DNA from: Arthrobacter sp. Soil736
GTDB lineage: Bacteria; Actinomycetota; Actinomycetes; Actinomycetales; Micrococcaceae
Assembly: GCF_001428005.1 (NCBI RefSeq)
Contig: NZ_LMSB01000010.1
Coordinates: 1 to 64,000 of the forward strand
Direction of reading: 5' to 3'
DNA length: 64,000 bases
Shown here: piece after piece, positions 45,444 through 53,286 of the stretch
Layout: each line of letters begins with the position of its first letter
Position numbering within the stretch: the stretch's first letter is position 1
Position numbers and translations under genes: made by a program
The notes under the pieces: model-generated
Told to the model about the DNA's origin: nothing
Databases searched by the model: none
Seen by the model: the letters and a program-made list of their open reading frames with translations, nothing else

Positions 45444-46187
45444 TCAGGCCAGCGTGTAGCCGGACCCGCGCACTGTCTTGAGCCAACGGGGCCGCCGGGC
45501 GTCATCCCCCAGTTTGCGCCGCAGGTTACCCACGTGGGCCTCGATGATTCGTCCGGGGTCGCGGGTGCTGGCATCGGCCGCCCCGGGTTGCACGGCTTCC
45601 TGCTGCATCAGCCCCAGCAGAGCGGCCAGTTCCGCCTTGGTGACCACGCCCGTGCCCCTTTCCAGCAGGATGCGCAGGAGATCGAACTCGGTCCGGGTGA
45701 GCGCCAGGGACCTGCCGCCGATGCTGGCGGCGCGTGTGGCGCTGTCGATCCGCAGGCCGTTGTGCTCGTAACTGGAGCCGGCCGTCGCCGTCCGGACCGG
45801 CGCAACGGTTCGCAACTTGCGGGGCCGGCGCAGCATCCCGTCAATGCGGGCACGCAGTTCGCGCGGACGGATCGGCTTGACGATGTAGTCGTCCGCCCCG
45901 GCATCAAAGCCCCGGATGGTGGCGCGGAGGTCGCTGCGGGCCGTGAGAATGATGATGTAGGTATGACTGAATTCCCGGATGCGCCGCGCCACCTCATACC
46001 CGTTCATATCCGGCAGCACCACATCCAGCGTGACGGTATCCGGCTGTTTGGCACGCACCAGCTCAACCCCGGACTCCCCGGTGGCGGCAAAGTGCACCTC
46101 GAAACCGGCATCCCCCAGCGTGGCCCGCAAAAGGGCCCGGACTTGCTCATCCTGTTCAATAACGACGACGACGCGACGATCATTCAT
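45444..46187 (-). CDS. OmpR-family response regulator 2
   Basis: A 247-residue receiver plus winged-helix protein similar in layout to response regulator 1. Asp55 in VTLDVVLPD and Lys104 in DDYIVKPIRP are present, but the acidic pocket reads VVIEQDEQ, with Gln12 where regulator 1 has Asp. Metal binding and phosphorylation may therefore be altered. The C-terminal domain has GGRSLALTRTEFDLLRILLE and the ending TVRGSGYTLA. The orphan ATPase gene follows on the same strand. Confidence 0.87.
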   Translation of the reverse strand: MNDRRVVVVIEQDEQVRALLRATLGDAGFEVHFAATGESGVELVRAKQPDTVTLDVVLPDMNGYEVARRIREFSHTYIIILTARSDLRATIRGFDAGADDYIVKPIRPRELRARIDGMLRRPRKLRTVAPVRTATAGSSYEHNGLRIDSATRAASIGGRSLALTRTEFDLLRILLERGTGVVTKAELAALLGLMQQEAVQPGAADASTRDPGRIIEAHVGNLRRKLGDDARRPRWLKTVRGSGYTLA

Positions 46188-46288
46188 CCCTTACCCCTGT
46201 AAGGACCGCATGACTAAAGACTGCGCCTCAGCCTACTATCTGCGTTCGCGAAATTGAGTCATGACCCTCAGAAGGCGCTAACTTGGAC

Positions 46289-47179
46289 TTACTCCCGCAG
46301 GGCCCGCGTCAGCTCGGCCCGGGCCAGCAGCTCGTCGTCGGACGGATAGGCCACCTCTTCCAGCACCAGCGGGTGCGGCGACGCGAGCACCGAACGGGCG
46401 TCGCGTTTCCTGGCCAGCAGCCGCTCGTGCAGCCAGCCCGGCGGTTCCACGCCCTCCCCCACGTACAGCGCCGACCCCACCAGCGCACGCACCATGTTGT
46501 GGCAGAATGCGTCCGCCTGGACCGTGGCCACAATGACGCCGTCCTCGCCGCGGGCAAACTCGAAGCGCTGCAGTTCGCGGATGGTGGTGGAGCCTTCGCG
46601 CGGTTTGCAGTAGGACAGGAAGTTCTGCAGGCCCAGCAGCTGCACCGACCCCTCATTCAGGAGGTCAACATCCAGGGGGGTCTTGTGCCACAGCGTGTCG
46701 TAGCGGCCCAGCGGGTCCCAGAGCGCAGGGCCGTCGGCGATGCGGTAGCTGTAGCGCCTCCACAAGGCCGAGAACCGGGCGTCGAAGCCCTCCGGGGCGA
46801 TGGAGACCTGGTGAACCACGATCGCACCCGTCAGGTCCCCCAGCCCCCGGCTGAGCGCGCCGCGGATCCTGCGCAAGAGCGCGACGGCTGGATCGAGTTC
46901 CGCACCGCGGTTCAGTCCCAGCCACTCGGCTTCCGTGAGGTCGAGATGGACCACCTGGCCCCGTGCGTGCACGCCGGCATCCGTCCGCCCCGCGACCGTG
47001 ACCCGGACCGGACGCCGGATGAGCAGCTCCAGCGCCGCCTCTAAGGTTCCCTGGACTGTGCGGAGGCCCGGCTGCAGGGCCCACCCGCTGAAGGGGCCGC
47101 CGTCGTACGCCAAATCAAGCCGGATACGCAAAAACCCGCCGCCCCCCAAAACGGGGGCCGCGGGTTTTTGGTCGTTCAT
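46289..47179 (-). CDS. truA: tRNA pseudouridine(38-40) synthase
   Basis: Modifies U38-U40 in the anticodon arm of many tRNAs. The catalytic Asp is in VTVAGRTDAGVHARGQVVHL. Other landmarks are RLDLAYDGGPFSGWALQPG, FDARFSALWRRYSYRI and DAFCHNMVRALVGSAL. ATG 47179 gives 296 residues. Its first codons, however, lie inside a strong terminator-like hairpin downstream of rplQ. A TTG at 47131 just past that hairpin would give 280 residues starting at the first conserved strand, so the start is uncertain. Confidence 0.92.
   Translation of the reverse strand: MNDQKPAAPVLGGGGFLRIRLDLAYDGGPFSGWALQPGLRTVQGTLEAALELLIRRPVRVTVAGRTDAGVHARGQVVHLDLTEAEWLGLNRGAELDPAVALLRRIRGALSRGLGDLTGAIVVHQVSIAPEGFDARFSALWRRYSYRIADGPALWDPLGRYDTLWHKTPLDVDLLNEGSVQLLGLQNFLSYCKPREGSTTIRELQRFEFARGEDGVIVATVQADAFCHNMVRALVGSALYVGEGVEPPGWLHERLLARKRDARSVLASPHPLVLEEVAYPSDDELLARAELTRALRE
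47130..47169 (-). terminator. Terminator-like hairpin between rplQ and truA
   Basis: Aaaaacccgc pairs with gcgggttttt, with an inner gccccc/gggggc stem. It lies about 40 nt past the rplQ stop and ends in a T run on the minus strand, a classic intrinsic terminator. It covers codons 4-16 of the longer truA reading. Confidence 0.8.
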
Positions 47180-47210
47180 AGACTTAAGTCTATGCGAAGG
47201 AATCAGCGAA

Positions 47211-47774
47211 TTACTTCGCGTCCTTTTCGGACTCGTCAGCAGCTGCCTCAGCGGCCGGAGCCTCTTCGGTTGCAGCAGCTTCGGTCTCAGCAGCTTCAGC
47301 TTCCGGAGCAGCTTCGGTCTCAGCAACCTCAGCCTCGGCGGGAGCTTCCTCGGCGGCCGGAGCAGCCTTGGCAGCAGCCTGCGTAGCCTCGGCTACGACG
47401 GCCTGCTTGGCGGAAACCGGCTCGAGGACCAGCTCGATGACAGCCATGGGAGCGTTGTCGCCCTTACGGTTGCCGATCTTGGTGATGCGCGTGTAGCCGC
47501 CGTCGCGGTTCTCCACTGCCTGTGCAATGTCGGTGAACAGCTCGTGGACGACGCCCTTGTTGCTGATCAGGCCGAGCACGCGGCGGCGGGAAGCGAGGTC
47601 GCCGCGCTTGGCGAAGGTGACCAGACGCTCTGCGTACGGCTTCAGGCGCTTGGCCTTGGTGACCGTGGTGGTGATCCGCTTGTGCTCGAACAGTGCTGCT
47701 GCCAGGTTCGCGAGCATGAGACGCTCGTGAGCCGGGCCGCCTCCGAGGCGCGGACCCTTAGTGGGGGTAGGCAT
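47211..47774 (-). CDS. rplQ: 50S ribosomal protein L17
   Basis: 187 residues. The L17 core ([55 protein letters not shown]) ends near residue 120. It is followed by an Ala/Glu-rich acidic tail of about 60 residues seen in actinobacterial L17 but of no known role. Last ribosomal gene of the rpsM-rpsK-rpoA-rplQ transcript. Confidence 0.97.
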   Translation of the reverse strand: MPTPTKGPRLGGGPAHERLMLANLAAALFEHKRITTTVTKAKRLKPYAERLVTFAKRGDLASRRRVLGLISNKGVVHELFTDIAQAVENRDGGYTRITKIGNRKGDNAPMAVIELVLEPVSAKQAVVAEATQAAAKAAPAAEEAPAEAEVAETEAAPEAEAAETEAAATEEAPAAEAAADESEKDAK

Positions 47775-47851
47775 AATTGTTTCTCCTCATATGGAAGCCG
47801 GTGGGCTGCGCACAACATGGTGCATCCAGCCCGCCGGCCAAGATCTGCTTG

Positions 47852-48862
47852 TTAGAGCTCGTCGTCGCTGAACGCGGCGTCGTCCTCTTCGATGGCTGCG
47901 GCGCGGGCGGCCAGGTCGAAACCGGGAGGCGAGTCCTTGAGGGACAGGCCCAGTTCAACCAGCTTTGCCTTGACCTCATCAATGGACTTCGCACCGAAGT
48001 TACGGATGTCCATCAGGTCAGCCTCGGAGCGGGCAACGAGTTCACCCACGGTGTGGATGCCCTCACGCTTGAGGCAGTTGTAGGAACGGACGGTGAGGTC
48101 CAGATCCTCGATCGGCAGGGCCATGTCTGCTGCCAGGGCAGCATCCGTCGGCGACGGGCCGATCTCGATACCTTCAGCTGCGGTGTTCAGCTCGCGGGCC
48201 AGACCGAACAGTTCCACCAGGGTGGTACCTGCCGAAGCAACGGCATCGCGCGGGGCGATGGCCTGCTTGGTCTCGACGTCGACAATGAGCTTGTCGAAGT
48301 CGGTGCGCTGCTCAACACGGGTGGCTTCCACGCGGAAAGTAACCTTCAGCACCGGCGAGTAGATCGAGTCAACCGGAATACGGCCGATCTCGGCGTCGCC
48401 AGACTTGTTCTGAGCTGCCGAAACGTAGCCGCGGCCGCGCTCAATGGTCAGTTCGAGCTCGAACTTGCCCTTCGAGTTCAGCGTGGCAATGTGCAGATCC
48501 GGGTTGTGGAACTCGACGCCGGCCGGCGGAGCGATGTCCGCGGCGGTGACGACTCCGGGGCCCTGCTTGCGCAGGTAAGCAACAACCGGCTCGTCGTGCT
48601 CGGAGGACACGGACAGGTTCTTGATGTTCAGGATGATCTCGGTGACATCTTCCTTGACACCCGGAACCGTGGTGAACTCGTGCAGCACGCCATCGATCCG
48701 GATGCTGGTTACAGCGGCACCGGGGATGGAGGAGAGCAGGGTACGGCGGAGGGAGTTTCCGAGGGTGTAACCGAAGCCCGGCTCCAGCGGTTCAATGATG
48801 AAACGGGAGCGGTTATCGGAGACGACCTCTTCGGAGAGGGTGGGGCGCTGTGCAATGAGCAC
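47852..48862 (-). CDS. rpoA: RNA polymerase alpha subunit
   Basis: 336 residues. The N-terminal dimerisation and assembly domain has [20 protein letters not shown] and [18 protein letters not shown]. The C-terminal domain, which binds UP elements and activators, has [20 protein letters not shown] and [17 protein letters not shown]. An acidic tail ends the protein. rpsD, which often sits just upstream, is absent here. Confidence 0.98.
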   Translation of the reverse strand: MLIAQRPTLSEEVVSDNRSRFIIEPLEPGFGYTLGNSLRRTLLSSIPGAAVTSIRIDGVLHEFTTVPGVKEDVTEIILNIKNLSVSSEHDEPVVAYLRKQGPGVVTAADIAPPAGVEFHNPDLHIATLNSKGKFELELTIERGRGYVSAAQNKSGDAEIGRIPVDSIYSPVLKVTFRVEATRVEQRTDFDKLIVDVETKQAIAPRDAVASAGTTLVELFGLARELNTAAEGIEIGPSPTDAALAADMALPIEDLDLTVRSYNCLKREGIHTVGELVARSEADLMDIRNFGAKSIDEVKAKLVELGLSLKDSPPGFDLAARAAAIEEDDAAFSDDEL

Positions 48863-48942
48863 TTAGGTTTCCTTTCGGCGAGCATCCGCTATATGACGCA
48901 ACACAGGTGGTGGAAAATCGGTCTGAAGACTTAACGCGGCGG

Positions 48943-48975
48943 GCTTGCCCGGACCCGGCAAGGGTCCGGGCAAGC
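48943..48975 (-). terminator. Hairpin between rpsK and rpoA
   Basis: Gcttgcccggaccc (48943-48956) pairs perfectly with gggtccgggcaagc (48962-48975) around a 5-nt loop. A 14-bp GC-rich stem in the 131-bp gap between rpsK and rpoA, with no T run after it, fits an attenuator or RNA processing site better than a full terminator. Confidence 0.55.
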
Positions 48976-48993
48976 TCCGACTGCGGAAAGGCC

Positions 48994-49395
48994 TTAGACG
49001 CGGCGGCGCTTCGGCGGACGGCAGCCGTTGTGCGCGGCGGGGGTGACGTCCTGGATCGAGCCAACCTCGAGGCCAGCGGCCTGCAGCGAACGGATGGCGG
49101 TCTCGCGTCCGGATCCCGGTCCCTTCACGAACACGTCAACCTTCTTCAGGCCGTGCTCCTGTGCACGCTTGGCAGCAGCTTCGGCAGCCATCTGTGCAGC
49201 GAACGGGGTGGACTTGCGTGAGCCCTTGAATCCAACCTCACCGGCGGAAGCCCAGGAGATGACAGCACCGTTCGGATCCGTGATGGAAACGATGGTGTTG
49301 TTAAAGGTGCTCTTGATGTGCGCCTGGCCAAGCGCGATATTCTTCTTGTCCTTCTTACGCGGCTTGCGAACCGCGCCACGAGTCTTCGGGGGCAT
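48994..49395 (-). CDS. rpsK: 30S ribosomal protein S11
   Basis: Platform protein of the small subunit, 133 residues. Basic N-terminus [20 protein letters not shown], then [17 protein letters not shown] and [19 protein letters not shown], and the conserved end [13 protein letters not shown]. It lies 51 nt after rpsM. Confidence 0.97.
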   Translation of the reverse strand: MPPKTRGAVRKPRKKDKKNIALGQAHIKSTFNNTIVSITDPNGAVISWASAGEVGFKGSRKSTPFAAQMAAEAAAKRAQEHGLKKVDVFVKGPGSGRETAIRSLQAAGLEVGSIQDVTPAAHNGCRPPKRRRV

Positions 49396-49446
49396 TTTTT
49401 CTCCTACAGAAAGTTATTGGGGAACGCTCCGTTAATCCCTCAGGGA

Positions 49447-49821
49447 TTAACGGGCCTTCTTCTTGCCGGCGACGGTACGCTTCGGGCCCTTGCGGGTACG
49501 GGCGTTGGTCTTCGTACGCTGTCCGCGTACGGGCAGGCCCTTGCGGTGACGCAGGCCTTCGTAGCTGCCGATCTCAACCTTGCGGCGGATATCTGCTGCT
49601 ACTTCGCGGCGAAGGTCACCCTCAACCTTGTAGTTGCCTTCAATGTAGTCACGCAGCTCTACCAGCTGCGCATCCGTCAGGTCCTTGACCCGAACGTCAG
49701 CGCTGATGCCGGTGGCAGCCAGGGTTTCGTGTGCACGGGTCTTGCCCACGCCGTAGATGTAAGTAAGCGCAATTTCCAGCCGCTTTTCGCGGGGAATGTC
49801 TACGCCAGCGAGACGAGCCAT
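49447..49821 (-). CDS. rpsM: 30S ribosomal protein S13
   Basis: Head protein contacting the P-site tRNA and L5, 124 residues starting [20 protein letters not shown] at ATG 49821. Further blocks are [16 protein letters not shown] and [20 protein letters not shown], and the basic end is [14 protein letters not shown] longer frame begins at 49872 but adds residues outside the family. Confidence 0.97.
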   Translation of the reverse strand: MARLAGVDIPREKRLEIALTYIYGVGKTRAHETLAATGISADVRVKDLTDAQLVELRDYIEGNYKVEGDLRREVAADIRRKVEIGSYEGLRHRKGLPVRGQRTKTNARTRKGPKRTVAGKKKAR

Positions 49822-49994
49822 AGTGGCAGTGCTCCTTGAATAAACCGGAGGTCGTAGGCAGTACACCCGCACTTTCAGTGCGGCCCCAGCCTCCGACCGG
49901 GGGTTAGCTGTCCGGGCTCATACGTCCCAGTTCAGCTTGTGCTGCCTTTTATTTACTTGCGTGGGTTAGCAACCCAGGGGTTCCCGGAAGGGAA

Positions 49995-50108
49995 TTAGCC
50001 CTGGCGCTGCTTGTGGCGCGGGTTCTCGCAGATCACCATGACCCGGCCATTACGGCGGATCACTTTGCACTTTTCGCAGATCTGCTTGACGCTCGGCTTG
50101 ACCTTCAT
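49995..50108 (-). CDS. rpmJ: 50S ribosomal protein L36
   Basis: A 37-residue protein, [19 protein letters not shown] followed by a second half with Cys27 and His32 and the end KQRQG. Cys11, Cys14, Cys27 and His32 form the zinc-binding C+ type of L36. It lies between infA and rpsM, its usual position. Confidence 0.96.
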   Translation of the reverse strand: MKVKPSVKQICEKCKVIRRNGRVMVICENPRHKQRQG

Positions 50109-50170
50109 GGCGTTCCTTTGCGTGATAGCAGTTGGTCCGGCCTTCGGCAGTTGCTCTGGCCGCCCAACGT

Positions 50171-50392
50171 TTACTTGTAGCGGTAGACGATACGACCACG
50201 TGTGAGGTCGTAAGGGCTCAGCTCCACCACTACCCGGTCCTCAGGGAGAATCCTGATGTAGTGCTGACGCATTTTTCCAGAGATGTGTGCCAGAACGACG
50301 TGCTTGTTGGTGAGCTCAACACGAAACATCGCGTTGGGCAGCGCCTCAGTCACTACGCCCTCGATCTCTATGACCCCGTCCTTCTTGGCCAT
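50171..50392 (-). CDS. infA: Translation initiation factor IF-1
   Basis: A 73-residue OB-fold factor that occupies the ribosomal A site during initiation. [20 protein letters not shown] and [19 protein letters not shown] are diagnostic. The ATG at 50392 gives the standard length. It heads the infA-rpmJ-rpsM-rpsK-rpoA-rplQ unit, with its promoter presumably in the 210 bp before 50603. Confidence 0.97.
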   Translation of the reverse strand: MAKKDGVIEIEGVVTEALPNAMFRVELTNKHVVLAHISGKMRQHYIRILPEDRVVVELSPYDLTRGRIVYRYK

Positions 50393-50602
50393 ATCCTCCG
50401 CTAACTGTTGTTTGCCGCAGCCCTCCGGATTGCACCGGGCATGACTACGGACGTTTTTTGATTTGATTGACCGTCGCCCTCCGGCCGCAAATGGGCGTGG
50501 CAGGGCAGACAACCAACAAGCAACATTACGGCATTTGGCCCGGAATGTTAAATCCAGCCATGGTAGCGCAGATCGCCGCCGTACGCATCAAATCCGCGTG
50601 CA

Positions 50603-51637
50603 TCAGAATCTATACGCATCAAAAGTGCCAGCCGCCGTGGTCACGGCCTCTGCACTGCCGATCCCGTCCCGGATCGCCAGGCGTACGACGTCGGCTGCCG
50701 CACTCTGCAGCGTGATGAGACTCACCTGCCGGGCAGCTTCCGTCCTCCGGTCCAGGGTGGCCGCTCCGGTGGCCAGGCAGAACACCGTGTCCCCGTCGGC
50801 AAGGGTATGGCTAGGGTTCAAGGCCCGGGCCAGCCCGGCGTGGGCAGCGGAAGCGGTGCGCTTGCACTCGGCAGGGTCGAGCGCGGCATTCGTGGCGACG
50901 ACCACGAGGGTGGTGTTGAGCTGGGTACCGGGGCCGGGTTCCGTCCCAGCGGCCGAAACCCTCGGCGTGCTCGCTCGTTCCTCGCTTAGACGCACGCTGC
51001 CGGGTTCCACCCGCTGCTCCGATGTGCCAGGGTCACCGACAGCTTCGCCGAACGGCAGGCCCAGCGCATTCACTACTGCCAGCGCTCCAACCACCACGCC
51101 GTTCTCCAGCGTGACCGAAGCCGTCCCCACTCCGCCCTTGAATTTGCCCCGCCCGATCACCGCTCCGGTGCCGGCTCCCACGTTGCCGCGTTCGACGTCG
51201 TGCCCGTCCTCCTCAGCACCGGCGGCGGCTGCTGCCGCGTAGCCCATCCCGGCGTCCGGGCGGGCGCTGAAGTCGCCTCCGCGGCCGAGATCGAAGATGG
51301 CTGCGCCCGGGACGATAGGCACCACGCCGCCCTGGACTTCGAAGCCCCGGCCCTGCTCCTCGCACCAGCGCTGGGCGCCGTGGGCGGAAACCAGCCCGTA
51401 GGCGCTGCCGCCGGTGAGCACCACGGCGTCCACGGTGGAAACGAGCGTCGTGGGGTCGAGGGCATCGGTCTCGTGCGTGCCGGGACCTCCCCCGCGGACG
51501 TCCACCGAGCCGACCGTCCCCGGCGGCGGCAGGACCACCGTCACGCCGCTCAGCCAGCCGCCGTCGTTCTTCTGCCGGTGCCCGACCCGCAGGCCCGGCA
51601 CATCAGTGATGGATCCCATCGCTCCCATGGCCACCAT
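50603..51637 (-). CDS. P1 family peptidase (DmpA/BapA-like)
   Basis: Predicted self-cleaving N-terminal-nucleophile aminopeptidase of family S58, 344 residues. Matches include SITDVPGLRVGHRQKNDGGW, VVLTGGSAYGLVSAHGAQRW and GNVGAGTGAVIGRGKFKGGV. The likely cleavage and nucleophile segment is QLNTTLVVVATNA, with a Thr where DmpA has Ser. Start at ATG 51637, with AGGGGG 6 nt upstream. It lies between map and infA on the same strand, a place where many genomes have nothing. Substrate is unknown (D-aminoacyl or beta-peptides in known members). Confidence 0.82.
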   Translation of the reverse strand: MVAMGAMGSITDVPGLRVGHRQKNDGGWLSGVTVVLPPPGTVGSVDVRGGGPGTHETDALDPTTLVSTVDAVVLTGGSAYGLVSAHGAQRWCEEQGRGFEVQGGVVPIVPGAAIFDLGRGGDFSARPDAGMGYAAAAAAGAEEDGHDVERGNVGAGTGAVIGRGKFKGGVGTASVTLENGVVVGALAVVNALGLPFGEAVGDPGTSEQRVEPGSVRLSEERASTPRVSAAGTEPGPGTQLNTTLVVVATNAALDPAECKRTASAAHAGLARALNPSHTLADGDTVFCLATGAATLDRRTEAARQVSLITLQSAAADVVRLAIRDGIGSAEAVTTAAGTFDAYRF

Positions 51638-51693
51638 TCTGCCCCCTGACGACTCCCCCATACCCGCCAACACAGCCCGCCCCACCCAACTAG

Positions 51694-51741
51694 CTCGCAG
51701 TTAACGTCGTTTTGAGCCCTCAAAACGACCACAACTGCGAG
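51694..51741. repeat. 48-nt REP-like inverted repeat
   Basis: Ctcgcagtt (51694-51702) pairs with aactgcgag (51733-51741), and gtcgttttgag (51706-51716) with ctcaaaacgac (51719-51729). A 3-nt mismatched bulge lies between and there is only a 2-nt centre. It sits between map and the P1 peptidase gene and could terminate the map transcript. Its form suggests a dispersed extragenic palindrome. Confidence 0.7.
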
Positions 51742-51754
51742 TCACTTGGGAGAG

Positions 51755-52582
51755 TTAGGGGATCGGGACCGGGACCACGCCTAGCGGCGCCAGCTGGGCG
51801 GCCCCGCCGTCGGGCGCCGAAAGCACCCAGATGCCCTTCTCGTGGACTGCCACGGAGTGCTCCCACTGGCAGGAACGCTTGCCGTCGGTGGTGACCACAG
51901 TCCAGTCGTCGTCCAGCACCGCCGTCTCGATGCTGCCGCGCACCAGCATGGGCTCGATCGCGAGGCACAGGCCCGGGCGGATCTTCGGGCCGCGGTGGCT
52001 GGTGCGGTAGTTCAGCACATCCGGGGCCATGTGCATCTCGGAGCCGATGCCGTGCCCCACATAGTCCTCCAGGATGCCCAGCGCCTTGCCGGGCACTGAG
52101 GACACGTAGTCGTCCACGGCGCAGCCGACGTCGCCCACGAACTTGCCCGTGGCGAGGGCAGCGATCCCCCGCCACATGGCAGCCTCGGTGACATCGGACA
52201 GCCGCTGGTCCTCGGGGTCAGGGGTACCCACAATCACCGTGCGGGCGGAATCGGAGTGCCATCCGTCCACGATCGCGCCGCCGTCGATCGAGATGATGTC
52301 GCCGTCCTGCAGGACCTTGGACCCCGGGATGCCGTGGACCACTTCCTCGTTGACCGACGTGCAGATCGTGGCCGGGAAGCCGTGGTAGCCCAGGAAGTTG
52401 GACTTGGCTCCGGCTTCCAGGAGCACAGCCGCGAACGCCTCGTCGAGCTGCTTCGTGGTGACCCCAGGCGCTGCGGCGGCGACAGCCGCGTCCAGAGCGC
52501 GGCTCAGGACCAGTCCGGCCTCGTGCATGGTCCGCATCTGCGCGTTCGTCTTGTATTCAATCCGGGGCTGGCCGAATGCCAT
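51755..52582 (-). CDS. map: Methionine aminopeptidase, type I
   Basis: Removes N-terminal Met from nascent proteins. 275 residues with the five metal ligands visible in order: Asp in IISIDGGAIVDGWHSDSA (two Asp), His in YVGHGIGSEMHMAPDVLNY, Glu in CLAIEPMLVRGS, and Glu in QWEHSVAVHEKG. It lies 125 bp downstream of adk on the same strand with an imperfect hairpin between (52661-52690), part of the secY-adk-map group. Confidence 0.96.
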   Translation of the reverse strand: MAFGQPRIEYKTNAQMRTMHEAGLVLSRALDAAVAAAAPGVTTKQLDEAFAAVLLEAGAKSNFLGYHGFPATICTSVNEEVVHGIPGSKVLQDGDIISIDGGAIVDGWHSDSARTVIVGTPDPEDQRLSDVTEAAMWRGIAALATGKFVGDVGCAVDDYVSSVPGKALGILEDYVGHGIGSEMHMAPDVLNYRTSHRGPKIRPGLCLAIEPMLVRGSIETAVLDDDWTVVTTDGKRSCQWEHSVAVHEKGIWVLSAPDGGAAQLAPLGVVPVPIP

Positions 52583-52660
52583 CAGCGGTTTTTCCTCTCA
52601 AATTGCGGCCGCCGGCTTAACTGCCGTGCGGCGCTGGCCCCCTTCGGGGCTAAAAGCCGG

Positions 52661-52690
52661 AGGCCCCTCCCAATGAACCGGGAGGAGCCT
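52661..52690 (-). terminator. Imperfect hairpin between adk and map
   Basis: Ggcccctccc faces gggaggagcc with one mismatch around an 8-10 nt loop in the adk-map gap. It may attenuate rather than end transcription, since map has no other obvious promoter. Confidence 0.45.
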
Positions 52691-52707
52691 CGTAGCGTTA
52701 GGACAAA

Positions 52708-53286
52708 TCAGGCTGCCTGAGCCTCTTTGATGGCCTGCATGACGCGGTCGGTGACTTCGTCGATGCCGCCGATGCCGTCAACCTGGGTCAGGATGCCGCG
52801 CTCGGCATACTTAGCCACAACGGCCTCGGTCTGCTCGTGGTAGAGATCCAGGCGGTGGCGGATGACGCCCTCGTTGTCGTCGCTGCGCCCGGTTTCCTTG
52901 GCGCGGCCCAAGAGGCGGGAGACCAGTTCCTCGTCGTCCGCGGTCAGCTGGAGGACGACGTCGAGCTTCTGGTCACCGTTGGCCAGGATCTCGTCGAGGT
53001 AGTCAACCTGTGCCGTGGTGCGCGGGTAGCCGTCCAACAGGAAGCCGTCCTCGACGTCGGCCTCGCTGAGGCGGTCGCGGACCATCTTGTTGGTCACGCT
53101 GTCCGGAACAAAGTCTCCGGCATCCATGTACTTCTTGGCCTCGACGCCCAGCGGCGTCTCGCCCCGCACGTTGGCGCGGAAGATGTCGCCGGTGGAGATC
53201 GCAACGACGCCGAGGCGCTCCGAGATGCGTTCCGCCTGAGTACCCTTGCCGGAGCCCGGAGGTCCGATAATCAACATTCTGGTCAT
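52708..53286 (-). CDS. adk: Adenylate kinase
   Basis: Catalyses 2 ADP = ATP + AMP. 192 residues, short form without the zinc-type lid. P-loop IIGPPGSGKGTQAERI, then VVAISTGDIFRANVR and FLLDGYPRTTAQVDYL. The ATG overlaps the secY stop by 4 bp, so it is coupled to secY. Confidence 0.97.
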   Translation of the reverse strand: MTRMLIIGPPGSGKGTQAERISERLGVVAISTGDIFRANVRGETPLGVEAKKYMDAGDFVPDSVTNKMVRDRLSEADVEDGFLLDGYPRTTAQVDYLDEILANGDQKLDVVLQLTADDEELVSRLLGRAKETGRSDDNEGVIRHRLDLYHEQTEAVVAKYAERGILTQVDGIGGIDEVTDRVMQAIKEAQAA

